DNA of 64,000 nt from Gemmatimonadota bacterium (GCA_025357945.1 JANYLJ010000008.1:48684-112683), one strand, 5' to 3'. Positions 53,459 to 64,000 are shown, numbered from the stretch's first letter. The notes: generated by a model from the letters alone, not told the origin. A program made the numbers and translations.

Positions 53459-54449
53459 CGCCGAACTCCTTCGTGCTGGCGGTTCCGCCGAGGTCGCGCG
53501 TCCGGACGCGATCGGCGACGATCGTGGCGACGATCGCGCGCCGCACCCGATCGGCCGCGTCGGTCTCGCCAACGTGATCGAGCATCATCGCGGCGGCAAG
53601 GATCAGGGCCGACGGATTCGCGACACCCAAGCCGGCGATGTCGGGCGCCGAACCGTGCACCGCTTCAAAGATCGCCGCGTGCGCACCGATGTTGCCGCCG
53701 GGTGCGAGCCCCAGCCCGCCGACCAGCCCGGCGATTTCATCGCTGAGGATGTCACCGAACAGGTTGGTCGTGACGATCACGTCGAACTGCTCCGGTCGCA
53801 GCACCAATTGCATGGCGCAGTTGTCGACGATCAGCTCGTTCATCGACACCCGGCCCTGGTATTCCCTGGCGATCTCGCGCCCGACCTCGAGGAAGAGGCC
53901 GGAAGTGTGCTTGAGGATGTTTGCCTTGTGCACCACCGTCACGTTCTTCCGGCCGTGCTTCCCGGCGTAGTCGAAGGCGTAACGAATCACGCGCTCGGAC
54001 CCGCTGCGCGTCACCACCGCGACCGATTCGGCCTGACCGTGTGGGTCGCCGTCACGTTCGACCCAGCGCTCCTGGCCGATGTAGAGGCCTTCGAGGTTTT
54101 CGCGCACCAGCACGATGTCGATCCCGTCGAATCGCCCGCCGGGCACGATCGTCCTGGCGGGACGCACGTTGGCGTACAACTCGAATGCCTGGCGCAGCGC
54201 GACATTGATCGAGCGGAAACCGCCACCGACCGGTGTGGTAAGCGGTCCCTTGAGCGCCAGGTGGGTGCGCCGGATGCTTGCCAGTGTTGCCTCGGGAAGC
54301 GGATCACCGGTGGCGACGACGGCCGCCGTGCCGCCCAATTGCCGATCCCAGGCGAAGGGAAGCCGTGTCGCCTGGAGGACCTGCAATGTGGCGTCGGTGA
54401 TTTCGGGACCGATTCCGTCACCCGGGATCAGGGTGATGTCGTACGCCAC
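53433..54449 (-). CDS. NAD-type isocitrate/isopropylmalate dehydrogenase family protein
   Basis: The protein has 338 aa from GTG 54449. Beta-decarboxylating dehydrogenase fold: ITLIPGDGIGPEI, substrate Arg cluster SINVALRQAFELYANVRPAR, VRENLEGLYIGQE, KHGRKNVTVVHKANILKHTS, NLFGDILSDEIAGLVGGLGL, HGSAPDIAG. Length and the EGLY motif favour NAD-isocitrate dehydrogenase or homoisocitrate-type over leuB, which is usually longer and linked to leu genes. Confidence 0.92.
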   Translation of the reverse strand: MAYDITLIPGDGIGPEITDATLQVLQATRLPFAWDRQLGGTAAVVATGDPLPEATLASIRRTHLALKGPLTTPVGGGFRSINVALRQAFELYANVRPARTIVPGGRFDGIDIVLVRENLEGLYIGQERWVERDGDPHGQAESVAVVTRSGSERVIRYAFDYAGKHGRKNVTVVHKANILKHTSGLFLEVGREIAREYQGRVSMNELIVDNCAMQLVLRPEQFDVIVTTNLFGDILSDEIAGLVGGLGLAPGGNIGAHAAIFEAVHGSAPDIAGLGVANPSALILAAAMMLDHVGETDAADRVRRAIVATIVADRVRTRDLGGTASTKEFGDAVARRVA

Positions 54450-54450
54450 G

Positions 54451-55104
54451 TCAGCGTGCGTCCGGCAGGATCCGGGCGATCGTCGCGGCCAGCGCGGCGG
54501 CGGCGGTCGCGCCGGTCGCGACCGGTGAGCTCCGCCACGGGATCAACCCGGAGCGGGCATCGGCGAGCACCAGCGTTGCCTCCACCTGGACACCATCGGC
54601 GGTCTGGCTGAAACGGAACGCTGCCGGAATCATCACGAAGCGACTTCCCGTCATCGCCACCAATGACCGGATGTTGGCGAACAGTGGGTCGGGAACCTTC
54701 TTGAGACTTGCAAACCGCATCGACGCCTGGCCCATCTGGTCAGGATCGGTGATCATGCCAGGGGCGCGCCTGGCGACGCGCCGCAGTTCCGCGGGGAGCA
54801 GCCACCGGGCCTCGGGCCCGCGGGTCTGGAGCGCCTCGCCGATCACCGAATCGACCCATGCCAGTTGCGCCAGGCGCGCTGGCGGGATCCCCGTCACATT
54901 GCCGTCGCTGATGACGTAGGTCGCCGGCAGGACCGCGACCGGTTGGCCGGCGAGTGGTGCCAGCAGCAGTGCCGGCGCGGCAAGGGGCTTGGCGGTCGTG
55001 GGGCTGGTCTGGGCGCGGGCGCAGCTGCCGCCGACGAGCGTTGTCATGACAATCGAGGCCGCAGCAAGCGTGGCGCGGCGCAACAGGCGCGTGGTTGTGG
55101 TCAC
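54451..55104 (-). CDS. Exported hypothetical protein
   Basis: The protein has 217 aa from GTG 55104, with a signal peptide (RATLAAASIVMTTLVGGSCA); Cys in GGSCARA is not a clear lipobox. Core VAVLPATYVISDGNVTGIPP, LPAELRRVARRAPGMITDPD, FVMIPAAFRFSQTADGVQVE ATLVLADARSGLIPW resembles proteins that report the build-up of secretory factors (CsgG/TolB-like alpha/beta), but I cannot assign one. Lies 1 bp before the dehydrogenase gene. Confidence 0.65.
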   Translation of the reverse strand: MTTTTRLLRRATLAAASIVMTTLVGGSCARAQTSPTTAKPLAAPALLLAPLAGQPVAVLPATYVISDGNVTGIPPARLAQLAWVDSVIGEALQTRGPEARWLLPAELRRVARRAPGMITDPDQMGQASMRFASLKKVPDPLFANIRSLVAMTGSRFVMIPAAFRFSQTADGVQVEATLVLADARSGLIPWRSSPVATGATAAAALAATIARILPDAR

Positions 55105-55114
55105 CCGTCGTAAG

Positions 55115-55978
55115 CTATTCCAGTGAGAGACCCCCGTCTACCACAATGGTCTGTCCGGTGATGTGCTGAGCGGCATCGGAACAGAGGAAGGTGATCACCC
55201 GCGCGATGTCCTCGGGTTCGGCGAGGCGGCCCAGTACGGCACGCTTGCGGGTGCGTTCGATCAGGTCGCGCGGCAGCTGATCGAGGCGCTCGGTATGGAT
55301 GAAGCCTGGTGCCACCGCATTCACGTTGACGTTCGAGGGCCCCAGCTCGACGGCGGCCGCACGCGTCAATCCCTCCAGCGCCGCCTTGCTGGCCGCATAG
55401 GACGCCACGCCGAACCCGGGGCGCATCGCCTGATGGGCTGACACGTTGACGATCTTCCCGGTGTGCTGCTGGCGGAAGATCGGCGCGCACGCGGCAATGC
55501 AGTGAAAGGCGCCGGTCACGTTGGTGTCCATTACCGAATTCCATGCCGCCGGCGTGAGCCGCCACAGCGCGCCGTCATGCGAAATGCCGGCGTTGTTGAC
55601 CAGGTTGTGTACGGCGCCAAAACGATCGTGCACGTCGGCGACAAAGCGGTCGACCTGGTTGCGGTCGCGTACGTCGCACCGCGAGGCGTAGACGTCAACG
55701 CCCATCGCCGAGAGCGTCGTTTCGGTGAGCAGCGCATTCGCCTCGACCTCGCGGCCATCCATCTCATACCAGCAGAACGCCACCTTGCAGGCGGTCCGGC
55801 CGAACTCGAGCGCGATGGTCCGGCCGAGCCCGGTGGCACCCCCCGTCACCAGTGCGACGCGACGCTCCGAGCCCTCCTTGTGGGAAGTGGGCTTCGGCTC
55901 GGTCAGGGTCGCCGGTGCGGCCGACGCGGCAGATTCGGCCAGCCATGGCTCCGGACGGCCTCCGTGTGCAAAGGGCAT
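55115..55978 (-). CDS. Short-chain dehydrogenase/reductase (FabG-like) with altered catalytic Ser
   Basis: The protein has 287 aa from ATG 55978 (MPFAHGGRPEPWLAESAASA), with a 40-residue low-complexity N-terminal extension before VALVTGGATGLG. NAD(P) motif TGGATGLG, NNAG, YAASK (Tyr and Lys present). Thirteen residues before the Tyr, where the catalytic Ser normally sits, the residue is Ala (NVSAHQAM); a Ser is one position earlier. Activity may be reduced or the register shifted. C-terminal ITGQTIVVDGGLS is standard. Substrate unknown. Confidence 0.85.
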   Translation of the reverse strand: MPFAHGGRPEPWLAESAASAAPATLTEPKPTSHKEGSERRVALVTGGATGLGRTIALEFGRTACKVAFCWYEMDGREVEANALLTETTLSAMGVDVYASRCDVRDRNQVDRFVADVHDRFGAVHNLVNNAGISHDGALWRLTPAAWNSVMDTNVTGAFHCIAACAPIFRQQHTGKIVNVSAHQAMRPGFGVASYAASKAALEGLTRAAAVELGPSNVNVNAVAPGFIHTERLDQLPRDLIERTRKRAVLGRLAEPEDIARVITFLCSDAAQHITGQTIVVDGGLSLE

Positions 55979-56082
55979 GGACTGCGAAGCTACGGGCCGT
56001 TCGGGCGACGAGCAAGCCGCCAGGACAGGATCGTGGGGCCCCGGGGCCACGCCCCCGGCACGGCGCGCGTTACCTTGATGAA

Positions 56083-58095
56083 ATGGCCGCCATCATCTGG
56101 ATCCTCGTGGCGGTCGCCGGCGCCTCCGGCTGGTCCATGCTCGCGCTCCACCGCGGCGAAACCGTCAATGCCGCATGGCTCGTGCTCGCCGCCGTCTGCT
56201 CCTACCTGATCGCCTACCGATTCTACAGCCGGTTTCTCGCCAACACGGTCGCCCGACTCGACGACCGCCGCATCACGCCGGCGCACCGTCTCGCCAACGG
56301 CCGCGACTATGTCCCGACCTCGCGTTGGGTGCTCTTTGGCCATCACTTCGCCGCCATCGCCGGTGCCGGCCCGCTGGTTGGTCCGGTCCTCGCCGCGCAG
56401 TTCGGCTACCTGCCAGGCACGATCTGGATCGTCGTCGGCGTAATTCTCGGCGGCGCGGTGCAGGACTTCGTCATCCTCGCCGGTTCGGTGCGCCGCGACG
56501 GCAAGTCGCTCGGCCAGATGGCGAAGGAAGAGATCGGTCCCGTGACCGGCATGCTTGCCATGGTGGCGATCCTCGCCATCATGGTGATCCTGCTCGCCGT
56601 GCTGGCGTTGATCGTGGTGAAGGCGCTGGCCGAATCGCCGTGGGGCGTCTTCACCATTCTTTGTACCATCCCGATCGCCCTCGGCGTGGGTTTCTGGATG
56701 AAGGTGATCCGCCCCGGCAAGACGCTCGAGGCGACCGCGGGCGGCGTGATCCTGCTGCTCTTCGCCCTGGTGGCCGGACGCTGGGTGGCGGCGTCGCCCA
56801 CGTTGGCACCGGTGTTCACGTTGAGCGCCACGACGATCTCGTGGGGCCTGATGGGGTATGGCTTTGTGGCGTCGGTGCTGCCAGTCTGGATGCTGTTGGC
56901 ACCGCGCGACTATCTCTCGACCTTCATCAAGATCGGCACGATCGCCGCACTTGCGCTCGGTATCATGCTCACGTTGCCCACGCTCCGGCTTCCCGCCATC
57001 ACGCGCTTCATCGATGGGACGGGACCGGTGTTCGCCGGCAAGCTCTTCCCATTCTGCTTCATCACCATCGCCTGTGGTGCCATCTCCGGCTTCCACTCGC
57101 TGGTGTCGAGCGGCACCACGCCGAAGATGCTCGACCGGGAAAGCGACGCCCGCGTCATCGGTTACGGTGCGATGCTGATGGAATCATTCGTCGCGGTGAT
57201 GGCGATCTGCGCCGCATCGATTCTCGATCCGGGCGTGTACTTCGCGATGAATGCGCCGATCGCGCTGCTCGGCGGCAACGCCGATAGCGCGGTGCAGGCC
57301 GTACAGCACTGGGGATTCACGCTGGCACCGGGCCAGATGGCCGCGGTGGCGAGGTCGATGGGTGAAACGACCCTGCTCGGGCGCACCGGTGGCGCCCCGA
57401 CGCTGGCCGTGGGGATGGCGCAGATCTTTTCCGGCGCGTTCGGCACGTCACTCACCGCGCTCTGGTACCACTTCGCCATCATGTTCGAGGCGCTGTTCAT
57501 CCTGACTTCCATCGACGCCGGCACCCGCGTCGGGCGCTTCATGATCCAGGAACTCGGCGGCCACCTCTGGCAACCGCTGGGCCGCACGTCATCGTATCCG
57601 AGCACGATCCTGGCGTCGGCGCTGATCGTCGCGGCGTGGGGATGGTTCCTGATCCAGGGTGTCACCGATCCGCTGGGCGGGATCAACTCGCTCTGGCCCC
57701 TGTTCGGGATCGCCAACCAGTTGCTCGCCGCGGTCGCCCTTTCGGTCGGCACGACGCTGATCATCCGCGCGCATCGCGCGCGTTACGCCTGGGTCACGCT
57801 GCTGCCGTTGAGTTGGCTGCTTGCGATCACGTCGACCGCGGCGTGGCAGAAGATGTTCGCCGCCGATCCGCATCTGGGCTTCCTCGCGCATGCCGCAGAG
57901 ACCGCCGCCAACATCGCGTCCGGAACGCTCGGTGCCGCGAAAGGTGCCCGGTTCATCTTCAATGACCGGATCGATGCCCTGCTCTGTGGCGTCTTCCTGG
58001 TGATCACGTGGGCGGTGGTGGTCACGTCAGCCCGGGTGTGGCTGCAAGGCGTGCGGGCGCCGGCGATCGCGGCAGCGGCGGAAGGAGTGGCGTGA
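56083..58095 (+). CDS. cstA: Carbon starvation protein CstA (peptide/pyruvate transporter family)
   Basis: The protein has 670 aa from ATG 56083 (MAAIIWILVAVAGASGWSML). About 16-18 membrane helices; family landmarks GRDYVPTSRWVLFGHHFAAI AGAGPLVGPVLAAQFGYLPG, SSGTTPKMLDRESDARVIGY, and C-terminal SLWPLFGIANQLLAAVALSV. CstA/BtsT proteins take up pyruvate or peptides under starvation. The next gene, encoding the YbdD partner, overlaps by one base, as usual for this pair. Confidence 0.96.
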   Translation: MAAIIWILVAVAGASGWSMLALHRGETVNAAWLVLAAVCSYLIAYRFYSRFLANTVARLDDRRITPAHRLANGRDYVPTSRWVLFGHHFAAIAGAGPLVGPVLAAQFGYLPGTIWIVVGVILGGAVQDFVILAGSVRRDGKSLGQMAKEEIGPVTGMLAMVAILAIMVILLAVLALIVVKALAESPWGVFTILCTIPIALGVGFWMKVIRPGKTLEATAGGVILLLFALVAGRWVAASPTLAPVFTLSATTISWGLMGYGFVASVLPVWMLLAPRDYLSTFIKIGTIAALALGIMLTLPTLRLPAITRFIDGTGPVFAGKLFPFCFITIACGAISGFHSLVSSGTTPKMLDRESDARVIGYGAMLMESFVAVMAICAASILDPGVYFAMNAPIALLGGNADSAVQAVQHWGFTLAPGQMAAVARSMGETTLLGRTGGAPTLAVGMAQIFSGAFGTSLTALWYHFAIMFEALFILTSIDAGTRVGRFMIQELGGHLWQPLGRTSSYPSTILASALIVAAWGWFLIQGVTDPLGGINSLWPLFGIANQLLAAVALSVGTTLIIRAHRARYAWVTLLPLSWLLAITSTAAWQKMFAADPHLGFLAHAAETAANIASGTLGAAKGARFIFNDRIDALLCGVFLVITWAVVVTSARVWLQGVRAPAIAAAAEGVA

Positions 58096-58298
58096 TGCAC
58101 GTTGCCGTGGGTACCGCGAACGGCCTGATCCGCCGTGCCATGACGCTGGTGAAACGCGTCAGCGGCATGCCCAACTACGACGCGTATCTGGAACATCTCC
58201 GCGTGCACCATCCCGAGTGCCCGGTGCCAAGCGAGCGGGAGTATTTCGACGACTACCTCAAGGGACGTTACGGCGGTGGCTTCAGTCGCTGCTGCTGA
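58095..58298 (+). CDS. YbdD/YjiX-family small protein (CstA partner)
   Basis: The protein has 67 aa, too small to be recognised except by family: MPNYDAYLEHLRVHHPECPV PSEREYFDDYLKGRYGGGFS RCC, ending in the conserved RYGGG.SRCC. Required for CstA/BtsT-type transport activity in other bacteria. ATG at 58095 shares its A with the cstA stop. Confidence 0.93.
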   Translation: MHVAVGTANGLIRRAMTLVKRVSGMPNYDAYLEHLRVHHPECPVPSEREYFDDYLKGRYGGGFSRCC

Positions 58299-58306
58299 AG
58301 CGACCG

Positions 58307-60448
<2,142 letters not shown>

Positions 60449-60463
60449 GGGCGGGTCCTTGGG

Positions 60464-60680
60464 TCGAGAGACGAGAGACGAGAGACGAGAGACGCGATTG
60501 GGATGCAACGTAAGCGTCGGGAGGCGGCGCACAAGAGAATAGTAGCTGGCTTATTATTATCGATTTATGCTTGCTGGAATTGGCTTTACGTATGGTTACT
60601 GAAGAAGAACTTATATAATTAGTCGACTAACTATATATCGTGGCCTGCCAGGTTAGCCCTCGTCTCTCGTCTCTCGTCTA
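60464..60680. repeat. AT-rich patch bounded by inverted heptamer arrays, with 26-bp near-palindrome
   Basis: On the left, GACGAGA repeats run 60464-60494; on the right, TCTCGTC repeats run 60659-60680 into the stop codon of the next gene. Between them a 120-bp segment (about 60535-60655) is strikingly AT-rich for this genome. At 60612-60637 lies a 26-bp near-palindrome (24 of 26) centred on TTAGTCGACTAA. It may be an operator or replication/integration site, or an inserted element. The glnN promoter should lie here. Confidence 0.6.
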
Positions 60681-62096
60681 TCGCGCCTCCAGCGCCCACC
60701 GCGCCAACGGCACCGCCAATCCCCCGCCCGCCATCGCCTTGAGCAGGAACGGTACCGGCTCGCCGCCCACCTCGGCGTACCAGCTCTGCCACGCTTCGTG
60801 CGCCAATGCCGCCGCGAGCGCGTGCAGTGGTTCCGCGGCGATATCGCCCACGATCGCCGTGGCGTCGGACCCGCTCACGCCGGCGATCTGTTGCGTCCGC
60901 GTCATCAGCTCATCCGGCGTTGCCGCCCGCGCGTGCAACAGCAGGTCGGCCTCGGCCGCGGCACTCTCACGCAGCGCCAGGAACGACATCATCGCCCGAC
61001 GCTCCGGCAAGCCGAAGACGTCGGTGCCACGCAACAGCGCCGCCACGGTCCGGCCCCACCCGTCGAGCAGGCCGGGGCCGCGGAGCAGGCGGCGCACCGC
61101 GCGCGGGTTGGCGGACTTGGCAACCTGCATCATTCGCGCGGCGTGATCCCGCACCGCGCAGGCCGCCATCGACCAGCCGTCGGCGGCGTCCCCCGGTGCC
61201 TCCGGCGGTTCGGCATCGGGCACCGGGAGGCCGAGGCTTCGCATCGCACCGCCGACGCGACGCCACTCGTCGGACCAGAAATCGTGGAAGACATCGAGCG
61301 ACGGCTGCGCCTCTTCCATCAGCTGCTGCGCACACGCGATCGGATCGGAAAACCCGAGTTCCGCGGCGGCACTCGCAAGCGAGCGCTCAACGCCGGCGCG
61401 CCGTAACTCAAGCAACCGCAGCGTGCCCTTGGCGCCGAGCGGCTCGCTCGCGAGCGTCACGATGCGCGCTTCGAGCTGCTCCTCACCAAAGCCGTACTCG
61501 CCACCGGCACGTTCCGGTCGGTCGAGCCAGGCGCGATGTTCGGCGATCGCCACCAGCGCCGGCTGCACGGTCGCGTCGTCGAGTCGCTCGGACGCCATGT
61601 CCAGCGGGCCGGTGTCGAACGACTGCGCTTCGGCCCGGGCAGCGCCCAGGATCAGCGGTGGCGCGGGACGCTCGTCGTCCCGCAAGGCGGCGAGAAACCC
61701 CGGAAATGCTGCGATCCGCTCACGCAGCGCCGCTTCGCCCTCGGCGTCGAAGTCCTCGCCGAGCAGGGACAGGAGCGCATCGCTCAAGTGGACCAACGGC
61801 AGCGCCGGATTGGACGTCTCGCTCGCCAGCATCCCATCGAGGCGAGTGATGTCGGCGCGGATGCTGCCGATCAGCATGGTGCGGTCCACTTCGTGATCGA
61901 GCACAGCCACATCTTCGAGGTCTTCGAGCGCGTTGGCAATGCTGCGCAACGCGACCACATGCGCCCGCATCGACGGGGCATCAAACCGCCCCAGGCGATG
62001 GGCGATCTCCGGTGGGCACTCGTCGGGGTAGCGCAGCGGGTCGAGATGTCGCGCCAGGTCGAGGTACGACGCGAGCAACGCTTCGATCGCCCTCAT
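60678..62096 (-). CDS. Helical hypothetical protein, DUF885-like N-terminus
   Basis: The protein has 472 aa, no signal peptide. The start LDPLRYPDECPPEIAHRLGR FDAPSM, ANALEDLEDVAVLDHEVDRT MLIGSIRADITRLD looks like the N-terminal helical bundle of DUF885-type proteins, but their catalytic HExxH/metal motifs are not apparent, so the enzyme part seems absent or diverged. The rest is helical with many Ala and Arg. ATGA overlap with the nucleotidyltransferase upstream. Function unknown. Confidence 0.6.
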   Translation of the reverse strand: MRAIEALLASYLDLARHLDPLRYPDECPPEIAHRLGRFDAPSMRAHVVALRSIANALEDLEDVAVLDHEVDRTMLIGSIRADITRLDGMLASETSNPALPLVHLSDALLSLLGEDFDAEGEAALRERIAAFPGFLAALRDDERPAPPLILGAARAEAQSFDTGPLDMASERLDDATVQPALVAIAEHRAWLDRPERAGGEYGFGEEQLEARIVTLASEPLGAKGTLRLLELRRAGVERSLASAAAELGFSDPIACAQQLMEEAQPSLDVFHDFWSDEWRRVGGAMRSLGLPVPDAEPPEAPGDAADGWSMAACAVRDHAARMMQVAKSANPRAVRRLLRGPGLLDGWGRTVAALLRGTDVFGLPERRAMMSFLALRESAAAEADLLLHARAATPDELMTRTQQIAGVSGSDATAIVGDIAAEPLHALAAALAHEAWQSWYAEVGGEPVPFLLKAMAGGGLAVPLARWALEAR

Positions 62097-63076
62097 GCGC
62101 GCCCCGCGATTTCACTGTGCGCACCGAATGTTCCGGAACCGGTGAAATCCGCCACCGTCACGCCGGCGCCGAGCATCGCGTGCGTCAGGGTGCAACGTTC
62201 GATGGTGCACCCCGGACCGATGATCGCCTGCGAGATCGCGGCGTCCCGCACCACCGTGCCGGTCTCGAGCGTCACATTCGGGCCGATCACGCAACGCTCC
62301 AGCGTGCAGTTGTCTTCGATCAGCACCGGCTCGACCAGGCGGACGTCGGCCCCCACCTTGCCGTGTCGCGCGGCGCCCTTTTCCAGCAGGATGCCGTTCG
62401 TTTCCAGTGTGGTCTCCAACTGGCCGCAGTCGTACCAGCCAGCCACTTCGGCGGTGAGGATCCTGCACCCCTGGTCGATCATGTGCTGGAAGGCGTCGGT
62501 GAGGTACCACTCACCGTTGTGCGGGGCAGTGCTGAGCGTGTGATCGATACCCCGCCACAACGCGTCGACATCCCGGATGAAATAGAGGCCGATGTTGGCC
62601 AGCTTGGAGATCGGTTCGCTCGGCTTCTCGACGATCTTCGTCATGTACCCGTCGGCATCGGTAACAACAACGCCAAAGCGCTGGTAGTCGTCAACTTCCT
62701 TGGCCCAGATGATCCCGTCGGCGTTGGTCGTGGCGGCGAGGGTGAGGTCCGCCTCGAACACCGTATCCACGAAGATGATCATCACCGGTCCGTGCACGAA
62801 CGGCCGCGCCAGGTTGACCGCGCCGGCGGTGCCGTCCTGCACCTTTTGTTCGACGAATCGGGACGGGATCGTGTAGTGCGTGCGCGCGTATTGCTCCACC
62901 TGGTGCTTGAGATGGCCGGTGATGAAGATCAACTCTTCGACATCGAGCCCCTTGAGGCGATCCATCACCCAATCGATCACCGGTCGGCCAGCGACCTTGA
63001 GCATGGGCTTGGGCGTCAGGTGCGTGTGGGGGCGAAGGCGCGTGCCCTTCCCCGCCAGCGGCATGATGACCTGCAT
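62093..63076 (-). CDS. Sugar-phosphate nucleotidyltransferase with left-handed beta-helix
   Basis: The protein has 327 aa from ATG 63076 (MQVIMPLAGKGTRLRPHTHL TPKPMLKVAG). GT-A core with GKGTRLRP and KPM signature (residues 8-30), VDTVFEAD metal site, GLYFIRD and AGWYDCGQLETTLETN; the C-terminal 80 residues are hexapeptide repeats (CVIGPNVTLETGTVVRDAAI SQAIIGPGCTIERC). Resembles RmlA/GlmU-like glucose- or glucosamine-1-phosphate nucleotidyltransferases, feeding glycan synthesis. Substrate not certain. Confidence 0.92.
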   Translation of the reverse strand: MQVIMPLAGKGTRLRPHTHLTPKPMLKVAGRPVIDWVMDRLKGLDVEELIFITGHLKHQVEQYARTHYTIPSRFVEQKVQDGTAGAVNLARPFVHGPVMIIFVDTVFEADLTLAATTNADGIIWAKEVDDYQRFGVVVTDADGYMTKIVEKPSEPISKLANIGLYFIRDVDALWRGIDHTLSTAPHNGEWYLTDAFQHMIDQGCRILTAEVAGWYDCGQLETTLETNGILLEKGAARHGKVGADVRLVEPVLIEDNCTLERCVIGPNVTLETGTVVRDAAISQAIIGPGCTIERCTLTHAMLGAGVTVADFTGSGTFGAHSEIAGRA

Positions 63077-63080
63077 GTCG

Positions 63081-63437
63081 TCAGCTTCTCCCGTAGCGGT
63101 CGGTAATGCGAACCAGGTCATCGAGTTCGGGAGTCGATGCTTCGAGTACGTCGCTGTCGACCACCGCCTCGATCTGATGAATCGTCGGCGCCGGAATGTG
63201 TACCGATTCACCGGCCCGGAAGGCGCGCTCCACCGGCGCGCCATCACGAGCGGGCCAGGTGCGGAGCACGAGTTCGCCGGCAAGCACGTGCATCGTCTCG
63301 TCCTTCTCGTGGTGATACTGGATCGACAACAGGTGTCCCGCCTTCACGTGAAGGATCTTGCCGACGTAGCGATCCGTGTGGGCCCAGATCAGCTCATAGC
63401 CCCAGGGCTTCTCGACTCGACGCGGTACCTCGCCCAT
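63081..63437 (-). CDS. Cupin, phosphomannose-isomerase-type
   Basis: The protein has 118 aa from ATG 63437 (MGEVPRRVEKPWGYELIWAH). Cupin motif 1 GHLLSIQYHHEKDETMHVLAGE with His/His/Glu metal ligands and motif 2 VHIPAPTIHQIEA. WGYELIWAHT resembles the C-terminal domain of type II mannose-1-phosphate guanylyltransferase/isomerase proteins. Together with the nucleotidyltransferase 4 bp downstream, it may act on nucleotide sugars. Confidence 0.85.
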   Translation of the reverse strand: MGEVPRRVEKPWGYELIWAHTDRYVGKILHVKAGHLLSIQYHHEKDETMHVLAGELVLRTWPARDGAPVERAFRAGESVHIPAPTIHQIEAVVDSDVLEASTPELDDLVRITDRYGRS

Positions 63438-64000
63438 CAGCGCTCCAACGGTGCAAAAGTGAATGACGACGGCGTGGTGGGACACTCGCGCACGCAGACG
63501 CCGCACGCGACGCATCCCTCGAGCTTCAGCACCGGCCGCCCTTCACTGTCGAGCGTCAGCGCGCTGGATCCCACCGGACAGGCGTTGACGCAGATTGCGC
63601 ACGCCTCTCCCTGAAACGTAATGCAACGATCGGGATGAAAGGTGACGCGGCCCAGTCGCAAGCCGGCCCAGCCGGTGGTCGGAACGATCAGTGCGTCGGT
63701 GGGACAGCTTGCGGCGCAGGGCATGTCGGTACACGCAACGCACGGCACCTGTGCCGGATCGAGGTACGGGGTCCCGGCAGCGAGGCCACCTTCGGGACCG
63801 GCGAACGTGATGGCGCTCGGCGGGCACGCGGCGGCGCACTGACCGCAGCGCGTGCACGCCGCAAGAAACCCCATCTCGGGGAGTGCACCGGGTGGCCGCA
63901 CATACCGGCGCTGCACGATCCGTTCTTCCGTAGCGCGAGCGACGTGGTCGAACACGCCGCTGAACGCCTGCTTGAAAAAGCCGCGGCGGTCGCCGTCCGG
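63437..64000 (-). CDS. MauM/NapG-like ferredoxin with four 4Fe-4S motifs (5' end beyond window)
   Basis: The frame is open to base 64000, giving PDGDRRGFFKQAFSGVFDHVARAT before the first cluster, so the true start is just outside. Four Cys sets are visible: CTRCGQCAAACP, CVACTDMPCAASCP, CITFQGEACAICVNACP and CVACGVCVRECP. The RRGFF.. start and spacing resemble MauM/NapG ferredoxins, some of which are Tat-exported. Partner enzyme is outside the window. Stop overlaps the cupin ATG by one base. Unexpected next to sugar-nucleotide genes. Confidence 0.9.
   Translation of the reverse strand, partial: PDGDRRGFFKQAFSGVFDHVARATEERIVQRRYVRPPGALPEMGFLAACTRCGQCAAACPPSAITFAGPEGGLAAGTPYLDPAQVPCVACTDMPCAASCPTDALIVPTTGWAGLRLGRVTFHPDRCITFQGEACAICVNACPVGSSALTLDSEGRPVLKLEGCVACGVCVRECPTTPSSFTFAPLER

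Noticed and set aside
52266..54611. 781-codon plus-strand frame
   Set aside because: Shadow of DUF4139, zinc-ribbon and dehydrogenase genes; spans three genes and has no recognisable motif.

Overview
The window is about 64 kb of high-GC, densely packed bacterial chromosome. Gene content (futalosine-type menaquinone tail genes, type III glutamine synthetase, PEP-CTERM protein, ECF sigma/anti-sigma with a toast-rack protein, HD-GYP regulator, ETF/ETF-QO respiratory module) and the many short secreted beta-barrel-like proteins suggest a Gram-negative member of Gemmatimonadota or a close relative. That placement is inference; no rRNA gene is present. Almost everything is core metabolism or housekeeping arranged in short operons with 1-4 bp start/stop overlaps.

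Layout. 0-4.2 kb: end of a metallo-beta-lactamase-fold gene, a small exported protein, and glmM-glmS (cell-wall amino sugar supply). 4.3-10 kb: an atypical signalling island containing a decayed IS481-like transposase, a PAS fragment, a histidine kinase broken by one amber codon, a stand-alone receiver and a large hybrid kinase, ending in an attC-like stem-loop. 10-20.3 kb: HD-GYP regulator, orphan DNA methyltransferase coupled to a cystathionine synthase/lyase, M48 peptidase-purD-mutM-GIY-YIG nuclease, PEP-CTERM protein, glycosidase-like lipoprotein. 20.5-25.3 kb: quinone genes ubiE-ubiD-ubiA and ubiX with a phosphoesterase, interrupted by an odd type II tRNA. 25.3-30.2 kb: ECF sigma, zinc anti-sigma, bactofilin-like and LiaF/toast-rack-like envelope genes, plus two exported proteins. 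30.2-44.5 kb: mrp-nifU, nrnA, amino-acid permease, guaB, gpmI, PTPS-like gene, moeA, CsgG/SHOCT-like protein, terC. 44.5-50.2 kb: acyl-CoA dehydrogenase-etfB-etfA-ETF-QO-diguanylate cyclase. 50.3-56 kb: SprT-like, phosphoesterase, DUF4139, NAD-isocitrate dehydrogenase-like and SDR genes. 56-64 kb: cstA-ybdD, glutamine synthetase III, and an operon with a nucleotidyltransferase, a cupin and a multi-cluster ferredoxin.

The most unusual content is non-coding. (1) Heptamer arrays (GACGAGA)n lie within a few bases of several stop codons, in the sense orientation, usually paired with an inverted copy. (2) Two 138-bp palindromic elements share the same ends; one supplies a stop codon. (3) A type II, leucine-like tRNA has an apparent CGC anticodon, and its anticodon arm is nearly matched by a palindrome about 100 bp downstream. 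(4) A 43-bp direct repeat brackets the PEP-CTERM gene. (5) A small AT-rich patch carries a 26-bp near-palindrome. No CRISPR array, rRNA, prophage or intact insertion sequence was seen.
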